Assembly: GCA_911728435.2 (NCBI GenBank)
Contig: OU452214.1
Coordinates: 9,612,105 to 9,676,104 of the forward strand
DNA length: 64,000 bases
Source of the DNA: Apoderus coryli
Taxonomy: Eukaryota; Arthropoda; Insecta; Coleoptera; Attelabidae
Direction of reading: 5' to 3'
Shown: positions 1-11,027 of the stretch, piece after piece
Numbering within the stretch: position 1 is the stretch's first letter
Layout: every line of letters begins with the position of its first letter
Notes under the pieces: model-generated
What the model saw: only the letters and a program-made list of their open reading frames with translations
Database searches by the model: none
What the model was told of the DNA's origin: nothing
Position numbers and translations under genes: made by a program

Positions 1-1048
1 TGTATTACCTAAGTGTAGAGGCCAAAAATAGAGAAGGAAGGAAGGAAATAATATTCAATATGAATAAATGGTAATAAATACTATTTATGTTATTATATGT
101 AGGATACATCAACATATATAAACATATTACGTTTATATTTTAATGCTACGTCATTTTCTTTCTTAACACGCATGCGCAGGTCACAAATCTGTGATGCAAT
201 TAGAACAAGTTCTAATTTTCTACAACTATAATTTTTTCTATCATAATTTTGATCCATTACACGATCATATCTCATTTGTTAATAAAATTATTACTTAATA
301 AAAACATAACCATCTAAAACAGGCTTAACTTAACCCTGTTTACGTTGAAGATTAGTGTAGAAATAGAGGGAGGTTCATAATATGCAGAGGATATTTGTAG
401 CGTTGTCCATCTTCCACATTCACAATTTATTAATGATTGTCAATAAAACGAAATTATGTTTTATTTACTTATTACTTATTTATTTACAAAGTATATACAA
501 TCTGTGACTACAATCAACAAAAAAAAAAAACAATTGTTCAATACAACTTTATAACTAAAAACAACGTTTATGGTAATTACAGTACAAGTAAGTACAACGC
601 AATATACCGAGAGAGTTTACTTTTATTAATAGTACTAAACACACGAACTTATTATATGCGTAATTACTATGTAATACGCGAAAGAATTATATTAAACGAA
701 ACTAAAAATTATATTATGCGTTAAGTACAACGCGAACACTTTTACTTGGAATATGAAAATATTAGAAAGGGCGAGTTTTCATTTTACAAAAGAAGAGACG
801 GCCGTGTGCACTATTCTCTTTCGATTATATATGCCAACTGAACTTCAGCGCCCGGGGCGGTATATTTTAACCACTAAGACGGTCGGCGGCGGCGGTCTGT
901 CAAAGAAGAAAGCGTTCAAGGCTAAGCAATCTTTCGCGCAGCTGCAAATATTTACAGGGAATAGAGAATTGTCTATATTTTAATAAAATAAAAATAAACA
1001 GAATTCCAACAATTATAAGAGCTAGCACGGTTTATATTTGTTCACAAG
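1..1048. other. AT-rich flank, no gene recognised
   Basis: I see no gene here. The reading frames are short and made of low-complexity AT-rich codons. A more GC-rich patch at about 780-960 is open on the plus strand for 76 codons but resembles nothing I know and has no splice or finger signature. It may be part of an unrecognised repeat. Confidence 0.4.
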
Positions 1049-1140
1049 CCGCCCATGGATTACCCGTAAAATATGTTGTCAAACTCCTTTCAGTGTAAGT
1101 AAGTTATGCACAATCTTCACAATATTTTCTCAAAATCTTT
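1049..1140 (-). pseudogene. Decayed extra zinc finger downstream of the ZF1 stop
   Basis: Directly after the ZF1 stop codon the minus strand still aligns with the usual linker and A-type finger (KDFEK, then a CAHCAYFTY-like stretch, then KRSL). It has lost bases and gained stops. In intact paralogs the codon at the stop is TCA; here it reads TGA. The fossil shows that ZF1 once had more fingers. Confidence 0.6.
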
Positions 1141-2104
1141 TCATACTTCTTTATGTTTTAACATATGAGTTCTAAAAATTGTACTGGTTGCAGCTTTATA
1201 CGAACAACGTTGACATTCATAAAGATTATTCGTAATTGTGGCCATTAAGGTTTTATTATCAGAATGATGATTTGCTATATGACAATCAAGACTTTGTTTG
1301 TAGTTAAATACTTTAGTACACATTGTACAAACATAATATCGTTTATTATTGCTATGAGTTAATAAATGTTGTTTCAAACTCCTTTTAGTGTAAGTAAAAT
1401 ATGCACAATGTGCACAATATAGTTTCTCAAAATCTTTTGCTATTTCTTTATGTTTTAACATATGAATTTTAATAGTTGCACTGGATGCAGCTTTATACGA
1501 ACAATGTTGACATTCATAAAGACTATTTGTAATTGTGGCCATTAAGGTTTTATTATCAGAATGATATTTCGCTATATGACAATCAAATTGCAGTTTGCGT
1601 GTAAATCGTTGACTACAAATTGTACAAATATATGGTTTATTATTGCTATGAGTTATTAAATGTCGTTTCAATGCCCCTTTAGTGTAAGTAAAATATGCAC
1701 AATGTTCACAATAAAGTTTCTCAAAATCTTTTGATATTTCTTTATGTTTTAACATATGAAGTTTAATAGTTGTACTGGATCCAGTCTTATACGAACAATG
1801 TTGACATTCAAAAATATTATTGGTAATTGTGGCCATTAAGGTTTTATTATCAGAATGAAAATTGGCAATATGACAATCAAGACTCTGTTTGCATTTAAAT
1901 TTTTTCTTACACATGGTACAAACATGCAACGAAATTCTCTTACAATTGACCCGTTTATGGGTTTTAAATTTCGTCCTACAAATTGTTTTAAACGTACACT
2001 GATTGCAGTGAAACCATTTTCGATTTGTTTTCATTGATGTCTCGTTGCCCTCTTTGGAATTGTTTCCAGTCACCAATAACTGCATCTTTTTCGGCATCAC
2101 AGTA
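1141..2104 (-). CDS. ZF1 exon 2: nine-finger C2H2 array
   Basis: Second exon of the only minus-strand member. The acceptor ATGTAG|TACT is followed by an in-frame STVMPKKMQLLVTG. With exon 1 (7492-7760) it gives a 410-aa protein. Fingers in order: one degenerate C2HC finger (FHCNQC...), then B-C-A-B-C-A-B-C. B fingers use C-X2-C-X12-H-X4-H and A and C fingers use C-X2-C-X12-H-X3-H. The second 'CKIC' finger and the helical linker found in ZF2 to ZF7 are missing. Linkers such as SNNKP and SDNKTLMATITNN replace the classic TGEKP. The product is expected to be a nuclear sequence-specific DNA-binding protein; the target is unknown. Two of its finger types (KVFNYKQSL and TRKLQFDCH) recur in ZF8. Confidence 0.88.
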
Positions 2105-2149
2105 CTACATAAAAATAATAAACCTTAAAGCTGGCAACGAACGGTAAGC

Positions 2150-4603
2150 CATAATATAGAAGATGTCTCAAAATTGTACGGCAATATTTCTACTCTGTAT
2201 AGTACATTTGTACATGTCCGAAAATCCACCCCCAACGAGCTACGGCCACTATAGAAAATGGCTGTAAAAAGTCGTTTTTTGACATTTTCTTCTAAACTTC
2301 GAAAGATATTTTAATAAAATTTAGCAAAGTAGCTCAGTTTTTTATGATACATATTACCCTTACCCCGACTGTGGGGGAGTGTTGGCGGCCCCCTTGCGCA
2401 GGGTGTTTAATTTAGCAATTAAGAATTGAGCTTTCCCGGTTCCATGGAAGGAGGCACGTGTGGTCCCAATTCACAAGTCTGGCGAGAGATCAATCATCAG
2501 CAACTACCGCCCGATCTGCATCCTGTCGAATCTGTCCAAGATCTTTGAAGCCATCTTGAGTGATAGAATCTCTACTGCATTACGTGATAAAATCACTATA
2601 AATAAACACGGTTTTATGCCGAATAGGTCCACTCTCACTAATCTTTCTTGTTTCACAGAGAGGGCCACGCGTATTGTCGATGGGGGGGACAGCTGGATGT
2701 TATTTATACCGACTTAGCCAAGGCTTTCGACAGGTTGGATCATGGGGTGCTAATTCGGAAGCTGGACAGCTATGGGGTTGTCAATAACCTGAAATCGTTG
2801 TTTATTTCATATCTTCGGAACAGACTACAGTATGTAGTTTATAATGGCTACAATTCCAAAAAATATAAAGCATCCTCTGGTGTGCCTCAGGGTTCAAACT
2901 TGGGTCCCCTGCTTTTCTTGATCTTCATTAACGATCTTAACGAGTGTCTGCAAGTTAACAGGTTGTTTTTCGCTGACGATGTCAAGCTGTTCGCCACTAT
3001 CGCGTCGTACGAGGACTGCATAGGTCTTCAGAGTGAGCTTGAGGCGATGGAGAGTTGGTGTAATAATAACAAGCTGTATCTAAATGCTAAGAAGTGTAAA
3101 TGCAGGTCTTATTCGAGAAGGAAAACTGCTTTTAATTTTCAGTATAGACTTGGACAGACTGTTCTCGCGAGATGTGCAACTTCTACCGATTTGGGTGTTA
3201 CGTTTGACTCGAGATTGTCTTTCGTTTCTCATATTAACTTAAAGGCGAATGAAGCGATTGCACAGGCTTTAAAAATATTAACGCATTGAAAACATTGTAT
3301 TTCTTTTACGTTCGTTCGAAACTAGAGTATTGTTCAATCATCTGGTATCCTATTTATGAGGTCCATAAGTGCGCCATTGAGAAAATTCAAAGGAAATTCC
3401 TTAAATATCTCATATATAAATCTGATGGCGTTTATCCAGAAAGAGGGGTGGATAGTTCGATGATCTGGAATAGATTTAACGTCCGTAGCTTGGAGTTCCG
3501 TAGAATCCTTGCTTCTTTGAAATTTTTGTACGGTCTTTTAATTTGTAAAATCGATTGCTCTGAGTTGCTGGCTGAGATTGATATAAATGCTCCACGCCTG
3601 GGGAGTCGTAACGGATTAATGTTTTACTGCAAACGTCCTGTTACGAATCTATACACGAAATCGCCAGTTTTTGTGATGTGCAATAATTTTAATATGATCT
3701 GTAATGATTGCGACATATTTGATTGTTCGATGCACGACTTAATGGAAACTGCTCGTAGTTTTTTTAGGGTGTGATGTAATGTTAATGTAATAGTAATATA
3801 ATGTAATGAAAGTAAATGTCTACATTTAATTTGTTATTTTGTTCAATATTATTCCGTTTAGTTTCTTGATTGTGATTGATTTGCTGTAATTTGCTTTATT
3901 ATCTTTATTATTGTTTATTATTTGTAATGTTGTATATATGTTGCCCTGTAAAGGGATTTATTCTGTTGGGCAATAAACGCTTATTTATTATTATTATTAC
4001 CCTATGTTCAAATCGTGGCAGCTGAGTCAGAGATAGAACTTTTGGGGGGGTGTAATGGTCTTTTTACCCCAGTTTTTATATGGGTACTTTTTTCTAATAA
4101 ATAGATACAAAATATAAAACAACCATCTATTCTCCAGAGAAAAGGTATTATTGTGTAAACGTTGTAGAGTTAAAGGTTTCAATGTAATTTGCAAATTAAT
4201 GTTGAGGTGTTTATTAGTTTTGCAAAGTAATTGTACCGTCAAAAAAGTAGGCGATAGTAGGAGATAACAATGAACTCTCAACTTGACATTATTTGAAGGA
4301 TCTTTAGGAACATATGCATTAATAAAATAAAAACCAAAATATATGACAAAATTAGGTGTAATAATACTTAAATAACAATATTTTTTGATAAAATTACGAT
4401 TGGAACATAGGGTAATATGTATCATAAAAAACCGAGCAACTTTGCCAAATTTTATTAAAATATCTTTCATAGTTTAGAAGAAAAACGATTTTTACAACTA
4501 TTTTATAGGGGTTGTAGCTTCTTAGGGGCGCATTTTTAAATGTACTATACACACTAGAAATATTGCCGTACAATTTTTGAGATACCTTGTATATTATAGT
4601 TTT
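2150..4603. repeat. Inverted-repeat (foldback-type) element split by a LINE insertion
   Basis: The stretch 2150-2360 continued at 4003-4016 is the reverse complement of about 4398-4603 with moderate divergence; both arms contain AAAATTGTACGGCAATATTTC-like sequence. Without the inserted LINE the element is about 800 bp. It has no transposase reading frame, so it is probably a non-autonomous DNA element. It lies in the ZF1 intron. Confidence 0.6.
2361..3995 (+). mobile_element. 5'-truncated Jockey/CR1-like non-LTR retrotransposon, decayed
   Basis: It encodes a reverse transcriptase with recognisable blocks: a YRPI.LS...KIFE start, a D-L-.-KAFD box, SGVPQGSNLGPLLF, and a FADD catalytic box near 2970-2985. 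The reading frame is broken twice, by an extra G in a G run at about 2683-2689 and by a shift near 3286. The C-terminal 'thumb' region (KLEYCSIIWYP) runs to 3774. The 3' end is a short TTA-rich tail. An 8-bp direct repeat ATTACCCT flanks it (2353-2360 and 3996-4003), which fits target-primed insertion into the older inverted-repeat element. The plus orientation is antisense to ZF1. Confidence 0.85.
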
Positions 4604-4801
4604 GCAATGAGCTATAATATTATATTATACTAAGCCGACTACGGTTCAGTTCATTGTTTTTGTAATCATTTGAATCAACTTTCTATAAACATGGATATTT
4701 TCTATGAAATTTTCCATTCTCACAGAAACAAACAAATTTTTCAATCACAAAACTACAAATACGTTATAAGATCACGTTATAATAAAAAAAAACATCTAAA
4801 C

Positions 4802-6210
4802 AATGCCGGTATGCTTCCTTGGCATGTGGTTGCGGCGCATTGCGCAATTGCAATTGCTTGATTTGTGCGCTGGAGACCTTTTAAAAGTGAATATTTTTTT
4901 ACGTTTTTTCAAATAAATCGTGAAATATTTGTTAAAGATTACTCATTTTTTGCACCAATAAACTACAGTTTTTTATTGAAAAAACTCCAATTTCTAGAAT
5001 TACAGGGTGTGTACACTTAGTCACAATAACTTATCTACCCATATTTTTTGTAACCCTCGTATAATCAATACCAGTTTTTTTCTGTGAATAGTTCATTTTA
5101 TTTAGAAACTATTTACTCTCTAACAAAATTTTTGTTTGTCTAACAGTTTCGAGACAAAAAAATATTTTCTAAATCATAGCCAACAATTTCAATTATCACT
5201 ATTGTAATAGAAAAATGTAAAATTGCCAATATTTTGAAAACTATCAGTTTTTGGGATAGACATCCTTTCAGAAACTTGCCCTTATTTTTGATTCAAAAAA
5301 ATAAAAAAAATATAAAATGGGGGGTTGCCATTTAAAAAATTTGAATTTTGACACTTTTTGCAATTTGATTTTTTACCCTTTTTTTCAAATACCCTGTATT
5401 AATATTTACTAAAAAAATATACGTAGGAGCCCAAAGTAGGTCAATATCTCCTAGGATTTTCTAATAAATTAAATTATTAAAGATTTCATATAATAAAAAA
5501 TTATTATTATTCATTAGTCTGAAAACGTCATTTTTGACATAAAATTTGAAATATTTCGAAAACGGCTGGCGATAGGTATAACATACTATGCATGAAATAT
5601 GTTTAGAATTACAAGGATAATCAAAAAAAAAATAATTTATATAGGATCGCATTTGAAATAAGGAAGTTGACACCCATTTCCGGTATAACCGGAAGTACTA
5701 GATTCTTGAAAACATTTTAGCCGAATTGGTCCCGTCGACATACGGACTGCACCAGACTTTCAGATTGTTCCACAGTGTAGTTTGGGGACACCCGGTATGT
5801 ATTAAATACTGATTCAGGCTTGTAGGGATTTAGAAAATATTTTTTTCTCTCGAAACGGTTTGACAAACAAAAATTTCGTAAGAGAGTAAATAGTTTCTAA
5901 ATAAAATGAACTATTCACAGAAAAAAACTGGTATTGATTATACGAGGGATGCAAAAAATATAAGTAGATAAGTTATTGTGACTAAGCTTTTAAACACCCT
6001 GTAATTCTAGAAATTTTTTTTCAACAAAAAGCTGTAGTTTATTGGTGTAAACGCGTATCTAAAAATGAGTAAACTCTATCAAATATGTCACGATTTATTT
6101 GAAAAAACGTAAAAAAATATTCACTTTTAAAAGGTCTCCAGCGCACAAACCAAGCAATTGCAATTGCGCAATGCGTCGCAACCACATGTCAAGGAAACAT
6201 ACCGTCATTG
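4802..6210. repeat. Long-arm inverted-repeat element
   Basis: The arms 4802-5175 and 5828-6210 are reverse complements at high identity (indels, scattered mismatches). Both contain the marker GCGCAATTGCAATTGCTTG near the outer end. About 650 bp of AT-rich sequence lies between them and no transposase is seen. Part of the internal sequence (about 5197-5310) recurs at 63,865-63,985, so this is a dispersed family. It lies in the ZF1 intron. Confidence 0.7.
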
Positions 6211-6800
6211 TTGTCATTTTCATTGAAAAAACGTAAAAAAATATTCACTTTTAATATACCCTGTATATAACGCAATATACAAAACAAAGTATACAAAAAT
6301 TATACAATAATAAAAAAAGAAACACAAAAACAAACGATTTAATAACCTATTTTTCCCTATAATTAATTAACAAAGCATCCTCACAAGAATAGGGTGTTTT
6401 TCGTGTCAATTAAAATTAAAATCCCAAAGAGGACTTTAACCTAAAAATAGTTTAAAAACGGGATGGGGTTTTCTAATTAAAATTTTGATTCGCTATTGAT
6501 AGCTCTGATGTCGAATCATACGGTTGGAACAAACCTATTATAAGTGACAGTTGCAATATGAAATATAAGGTTAGAATAGAGAAAACAAAATGGTAATGAA
6601 CACGTTCTTTTTGTAATACTACTTTTTTAATTTTTATCAATACATATTAAAGTTTTGTTATATTTTCAAATATCTGACTATATTATTTGCCCACGAGCGT
6701 AGAGCTAACACTATGTCGAAAATTATTTAAATACATATATACAAATTTATGAAGTAGTCCATTTTCTGTGGAGTCTCAATGATTAATGAGGGAGAATCAT
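6211..6800. other. Intronic AT-rich sequence, nothing recognised
   Basis: The first part (6211-6265) duplicates a few tens of bases of the adjacent element (ACGTAAAAAAATATTCACTTT). The remainder shows no coding frame or repeat that I can identify. Confidence 0.3.
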
Positions 6801-6809
6801 ACTAAGTAC

Positions 6810-7075
6810 TGTCGTCTCCACTAAATTTCAATATATTAACAGGTCAGATCAGGTGCTAATCATCATATATCTGCACCTACAGACATGTTTCGACCACATA
6901 TATATAAGATAATTGTATCAGATATTATTATATTATAGCTCCAATATATGATACAATTATGTGGTAACTTCGATGTATAAGCACTGAGGATTACCATATG
7001 TTTGGTCGAAACATGTCTGGAGTAGGTATATGTTGATTAGGATCTGATCTGTTAATATATTGAAAGTAGACAGTA
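6810..7075. repeat. Palindromic MITE-like element
   Basis: Sequence at 6826-6895 (TCAATATATTAACAG...ACATGTTTCGACCA) reappears inverted at about 7005-7066, and the inner parts also pair (GATACAATTAT near 6910 and 6955). It has the form of a short inverted-repeat element with no coding capacity. It lies in the ZF1 intron. Confidence 0.6.
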
Positions 7076-7491
7076 GAATTATTCCCCCTCATTCAAACAC
7101 AAGAATAATATTAATAAGCATCAACACTCAAAATTTAAGGAATTCCTACATACTTAAATTTGATTAATAGAATTCCAATTTTTACAAATCCTACTGTTCA
7201 AACCGCATCAGTAAACGTATAGCCAAACTAATGGATAGTTATCTATACAATTTTATGATAAATCATATTTAAAAAATATAAAGCCTGTATTGAAGAAAAC
7301 AAAAGTGTTTATTTTACTGACCTATACCCAAAAATAATCAAATTGTAAAATTGCCAGGTCAAAAAATCAAGCTACATAATATAAGTATATTATATTATCG
7401 CTTACCGTCCGTTGCCAGCTTAATAAGTTAAAATTAGTTGCACTGTCCATTCTACAAAACGGCTATACCTATTATGAGGATAAGTACTTAC

Positions 7492-7760
7492 CTTATATTA
7501 TAATCAGTATCCTCTAAATCTTTACCAATGCTCATATTATGTAATACATCAACCTCTTCTTTATATTCAATATGTAATTCTTCAGCTTTAATTTGTAGCA
7601 AGCAATCGTTATCAACATTTTCCTCATCAATTTCAATTTTTTGTTCGTCGGCATCATAATAATTAATTTCATCACTGGGTGTTTCTGTTTTTATAACTGC
7701 CGTTTCATTGGAATTCAAACAGTCAATATCTGGTTCGTTTTTAATATACACTTGTTCCAT
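7492..7760 (-). CDS. ZF1 exon 1: acidic N-terminus
   Basis: The start ATG (7758-7760) follows AAATACAAA and opens MEQVYIKNEPDIDCL. I chose it because it is the first in-frame ATG and is conserved at the same place in ZF2 to ZF7. The exon ends ATAAG|GTAAGTACTT at 7492. The encoded 89 residues are rich in D and E, with psi-K-x-E sites (IKNE, IKAE). Divergence from the other copies is clearly higher than among ZF2 to ZF7, so ZF1 is the outlier. The intron to exon 2 is 5.4 kb. Confidence 0.82.
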
Positions 7761-8105
7761 TTTGTATTTCAAGTTATTACAGGGTTCGAGTTCTTCTGAT
7801 GCTTATTTTAAAGCTACCTACTTCTAGAGAAACTTGTACAATTTTCACTTTTAACTTGAATTATTTTCTGCTCTAGATCGTAACACGAAAAGATGTCTCT
7901 AGTTATTAAATTTCCCTGATCTGTGTTAGTTATATTTCTTGGTTATAAGAACAGTTTGTAGCGTTAGTCTTTGAATATAAACCGACTTATATCCAAACGC
8001 ACCGGCGTTAGTGTTAGTTGTTTGTTTATGTTGTATTGTAAATTGTTAGACTTTATAGGTTATAAACAGACAATGTCATACAGAAACCAGTAAAAAAGAA
8101 GAGTT
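7761..8105 (-). promoter_or_regulatory. ZF1 leader and conserved upstream block
   Basis: On the minus strand this holds, in order, TACTGGTTTC, a TATGACATTGTC-like stretch and ATAACCTATAAAG (8051-8063), then TTCAAAGACTAACGC and CACAGATCAGGG before the ATG. The same ordered blocks precede the plus-strand genes, which makes this the best candidate promoter. The leader has indels that would break an upstream reading frame, so it is probably 5' UTR. The transcription start is not known. Confidence 0.5.
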
Positions 8106-8280
8106 ATTAGCTTCGTTCGCGGAGGCGATTCTGAACAGGCTCCAGTTTTCTACGCTTGCGCAGTTTACTTTTCTGCGTTCGCAGTAAAGAAATTATAGAA
8201 CTACTAGTCATATATGCAATCGGATTACCGTTCGCGAAGCATAACGAACCTACATGGAAATCCCATTTAACTACACAGTA
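8103..8280. repeat. Fragment of the AGCTTCGTTCGCGG MITE family
   Basis: It starts with TAGCTTCGTTCGCGG and TACGCTTGCGCAG, matching the left end of the complete element at 14,603-15,546 but diverged. The right end is missing. It abuts the conserved upstream block of ZF1. Confidence 0.55.
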
Positions 8281-8285
8281 AACAA

Positions 8286-8891
8286 ATGTCGTTTTACCCA
8301 AGAAAATTAGCTCATTGCAACTTAAATATTCAACGAATGAAAAAAACTTTAGGTCAACGCTCACTGCTATATGTGACACCGACACTCTATAATATGCTAC
8401 CAGACGATTTAAAACAAATCTTGTTTCAAACTAATTTTAAGAAAAAGGTACATAAATGGTTAATTGAGAATGAAGTCAAAGTAATAAGATGAAGAAATAT
8501 TTATTATCTTTCTTACTCTTTGCTTTTGATTTTTAGGTTTAAGGGTTAATGCTATTTGGAATTCGCCTTTTGTTCTTACTGAAGGTTTTTCAGTTTATTT
8601 CATCTTTTCTGTTTTATATTTACATTAAAATGCCAATAAATTATTATTTTCTAGGTATTTAAATTGTTCAGTAAGTGTGTGTGTTACTTAATTTTCAAGA
8701 GTGCTGTATTTCCATTTCAAAGACAAGCGCTATTTGGAGCTTAATTGAAATGAAGTACTATGCAATGTTAACAATAAATATGTAATTACCTCTCTGAATT
8801 TGTTTACTTAGTAATTATATGGTATTCATTGTAATAATTGTAATTCTTTTTTTCCTCGGTAAATAAATATTATTATTATATTATATTATTA
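8286..8891 (+). mobile_element. 3' end of a non-LTR retrotransposon
   Basis: A 68-codon frame (8286-8492) has the look of the extreme C-terminus of a LINE reverse transcriptase: TLGQRSLLYVTPTLYNMLP followed by FKKKVHKWLI. It is followed by an AT-rich untranslated stretch and a TTATTATTATATTA tail ending near 8891. Only the 3' end is present, as expected for a 5'-truncated copy. Confidence 0.6.
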
Positions 8892-8899
8892 TACCCACT

Positions 8900-10190
8900 C
8901 TAGCTCTATCCTTGTCGCACCCCTCGGGTATAGACATTACAACAAAACTGAGGCATGTAGAGATAACATCGTGGACGGGATGCGTTCTCTGTCTAACACA
9001 CTGAGTAAACGGAGAAATCGAGCGGGTTTTTAAGTTTCTTTTAAGAAGCATACTATTTGCAATATTAATTATTTATATTGCTTATCTTTGATAAATTGTT
9101 CACTGGATATATTTTGGTAAATACTTACATACCAACAAATACTTACATGTCCCTATTATATTCTTTGGACATAAGAAAAGTGAGAAAGTATATTCGGAAA
9201 TGGTATGTATAATTACTTAAATCAGAGATACAGTATATAAACGTTTATTTATGCACAAAACTGATAAAAAACCTTAAAAACCCACGATCGTGTTCACTGA
9301 GAACCAACGAAAAATTAGCAAAAGCACACGCCACTGAGTTAAACTGAAAATATAGCGATTACCAGTGTGCATCTCACTTATATATTGGCCCTGTTTAACT
9401 CGAAATATTTTCTTTTTCTTGCTTCTAATTAAGAACAGATGAGCGTTAATTTGTAATATTGGATTAAACTTTGATAAAAATTGATAAATGCACAGTTGAA
9501 ACAAAGGTAATGAAGGTATATTAATTTAGAAAAGGATTTTTAACAGATTTAATACATTAATTACATTACAATCAAAATTAAATTTAAAAAGTTATGCTGT
9601 TATACATTCTCAGTGGTTGCTTAGCAACCAAACCAAAGTATACTATTTTATTAGAATTAACAATATTGATATGCGCTAATAACTTGTGACGTCATACTCG
9701 AGAATACAATATTTTATATATAATTAGAAAAATGAGTTATTAATAAAAAATAATATAATAAATAGGATAATAAAACAAACATAAACCTAGTTACTAAACA
9801 CCCCCTCCAGAGACATACATTCTCTTTAGTTCGTATATTATCTGCTATTATTGTTCAAAATTGTGAAAAACATGAACACTTTTCAAACCTAACATAACCT
9901 AGCTTTTATTTTAGGGTTTGTAATTATTTTAAAATAATATATATTTATGTACTAATACCTATATAGTTTATTTTTGTCGTTTACGATATTCAAAAACAGT
10001 TTTCTTTCGAAAATTTTAATATTTGTAGCCTCACACTGCGTTGGAAATGAACTAAATGGTATATCAAATTCAGAATTGAAATTACTTATTTAGATTATCT
10101 TAATTTATGTTTAGTTTTTAATAATTTTTATGAAGTTGTAATTTACTATACTAGTCATATTATTTCGTGATTAGGACTCAAATATCATGT
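8900..10190. other. Divergent intergenic spacer between ZF1 and ZF2
   Basis: No gene is seen. At 9885-9935 it holds the ancestral 'empty' version of a site (AACATAACCTAGCTTTT) that carries a SINE insertion at 23,180 and 56,657. The stretch 9890-10,190 is homologous to 23,150-23,620 and 56,630-57,090. The rest is AT-rich and unassigned. Confidence 0.5.
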
Positions 10191-10758
10191 TTATTGTTAG
10201 ACCGCATGTCTGTAAAATAATCCAAAAACAGTCCGAAAACCAAACATCTGGTTCTAGTACTGTTCTAAATCAGTTCAAAAAACCCGAAGAATTAAATTTG
10301 AACTGCGCACACTCCTGACAGTTCTAGAACAGTTCTTGTACGAACCCGAATTAAGCTATTAACTCCTCTATTTTACTGGTTTCTCTATTTTTTATAACCT
10401 ATAAAGTTTAGCCAAATAGCCCTGGTAGCTGCGGCCAAAAAAGAAGCGCATAACCTATAAAGCACTTGCTGGACAACAACAACATAACTTATAAAGTCTA
10501 CATATAACTAACTAACGCCTTTGAGTACAAGCCACTTTATATTCAAAGACTAATGCTACAAACAGTTCTTTGTTCTTATACCCAAGAAATATAACTAACA
10601 CAGATCAGGGAAATTTAATAACTAAACAAATCTTTCCGTGTCAAGATCTAGAGGAGAAAATAATTCAAGTTAAAAGTGAACATTGTACAATTCAAGTTCC
10701 TCTAGAAGTAACTTTGAAATCAGCATCAGAAACACTCTGTAATTTCTTGAAATACAAA
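10191..10758 (+). promoter_or_regulatory. ZF2 upstream region and leader
   Basis: The conserved block TTTACTGGTTTC...ATAACCTATAAAG (to 10,406) is shared with all family members. ATAACCTATAAAG is then present twice more (10,450 and 10,484, the last with one change), separated by SINE-like snippets, so the repeats look like stacked target-site duplications. The leader follows (CAAAGACTAATGCTAC, CACAGATCAGGG). The leader is open in frame with the CDS from about 10,570, but the first in-frame ATG is at 10,759 and other copies carry leader indels. I therefore call it 5' UTR; an upstream coding exon ending at the AG in AACACAG remains possible. Confidence 0.45.
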
Positions 10759-11027
10759 ATGGAACAAGCGGACATTAAAGGAGAACCAGATATTGGTTTG
10801 AATTTCATTGAAACGGCTCAATATTTAATTATAGAAACAGAAACACGAAGTGATGAAATTAATTATGATGCCGACGAACAAAAAATTAAAATTTCTGAGG
10901 AAAATGTTGATTACGATTGCTCGCTACAAATTAAAGCTGAAGAATTAAATATTAAAGATGAAGAAGATGTTGATGAATTACATATGAGCATTGGTAAAGA
11001 TTTAGAGGATACTGATTGTAGTATAAG
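10759..11027 (+). CDS. ZF2 exon 1: acidic N-terminus
   Basis: The ATG lies in the context ACAAAATGG. The 89-residue segment begins MEQADIKGEPDIG and is strongly acidic. Psi-K-x-E (SUMO acceptor consensus) sites sit at K7 (IKGE), K59 (IKAE) and K66 (IKDE). No ZAD, BTB or other named domain is visible. The exon ends at the phase-2 donor ATAAG|GTAAGTACATAA. Confidence 0.82.

Noticed and set aside
437..724. A 95-codon frame in the left flank
   Set aside because: Composition is tyrosine/asparagine-rich as expected from AT-rich DNA; there is no similarity or splice support.
4027..4470. A 147-codon minus-strand frame
   Set aside because: It runs across the arm of the inverted-repeat element and has AT-biased composition with no recognisable motif.
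10570..10758. Leader read as an N-terminal extension of the ZF proteins
   Set aside because: There is no in-frame ATG upstream, and ZF1 and ZF7 carry leader indels that break the frame. An upstream exon splicing to AACACAG cannot be excluded.
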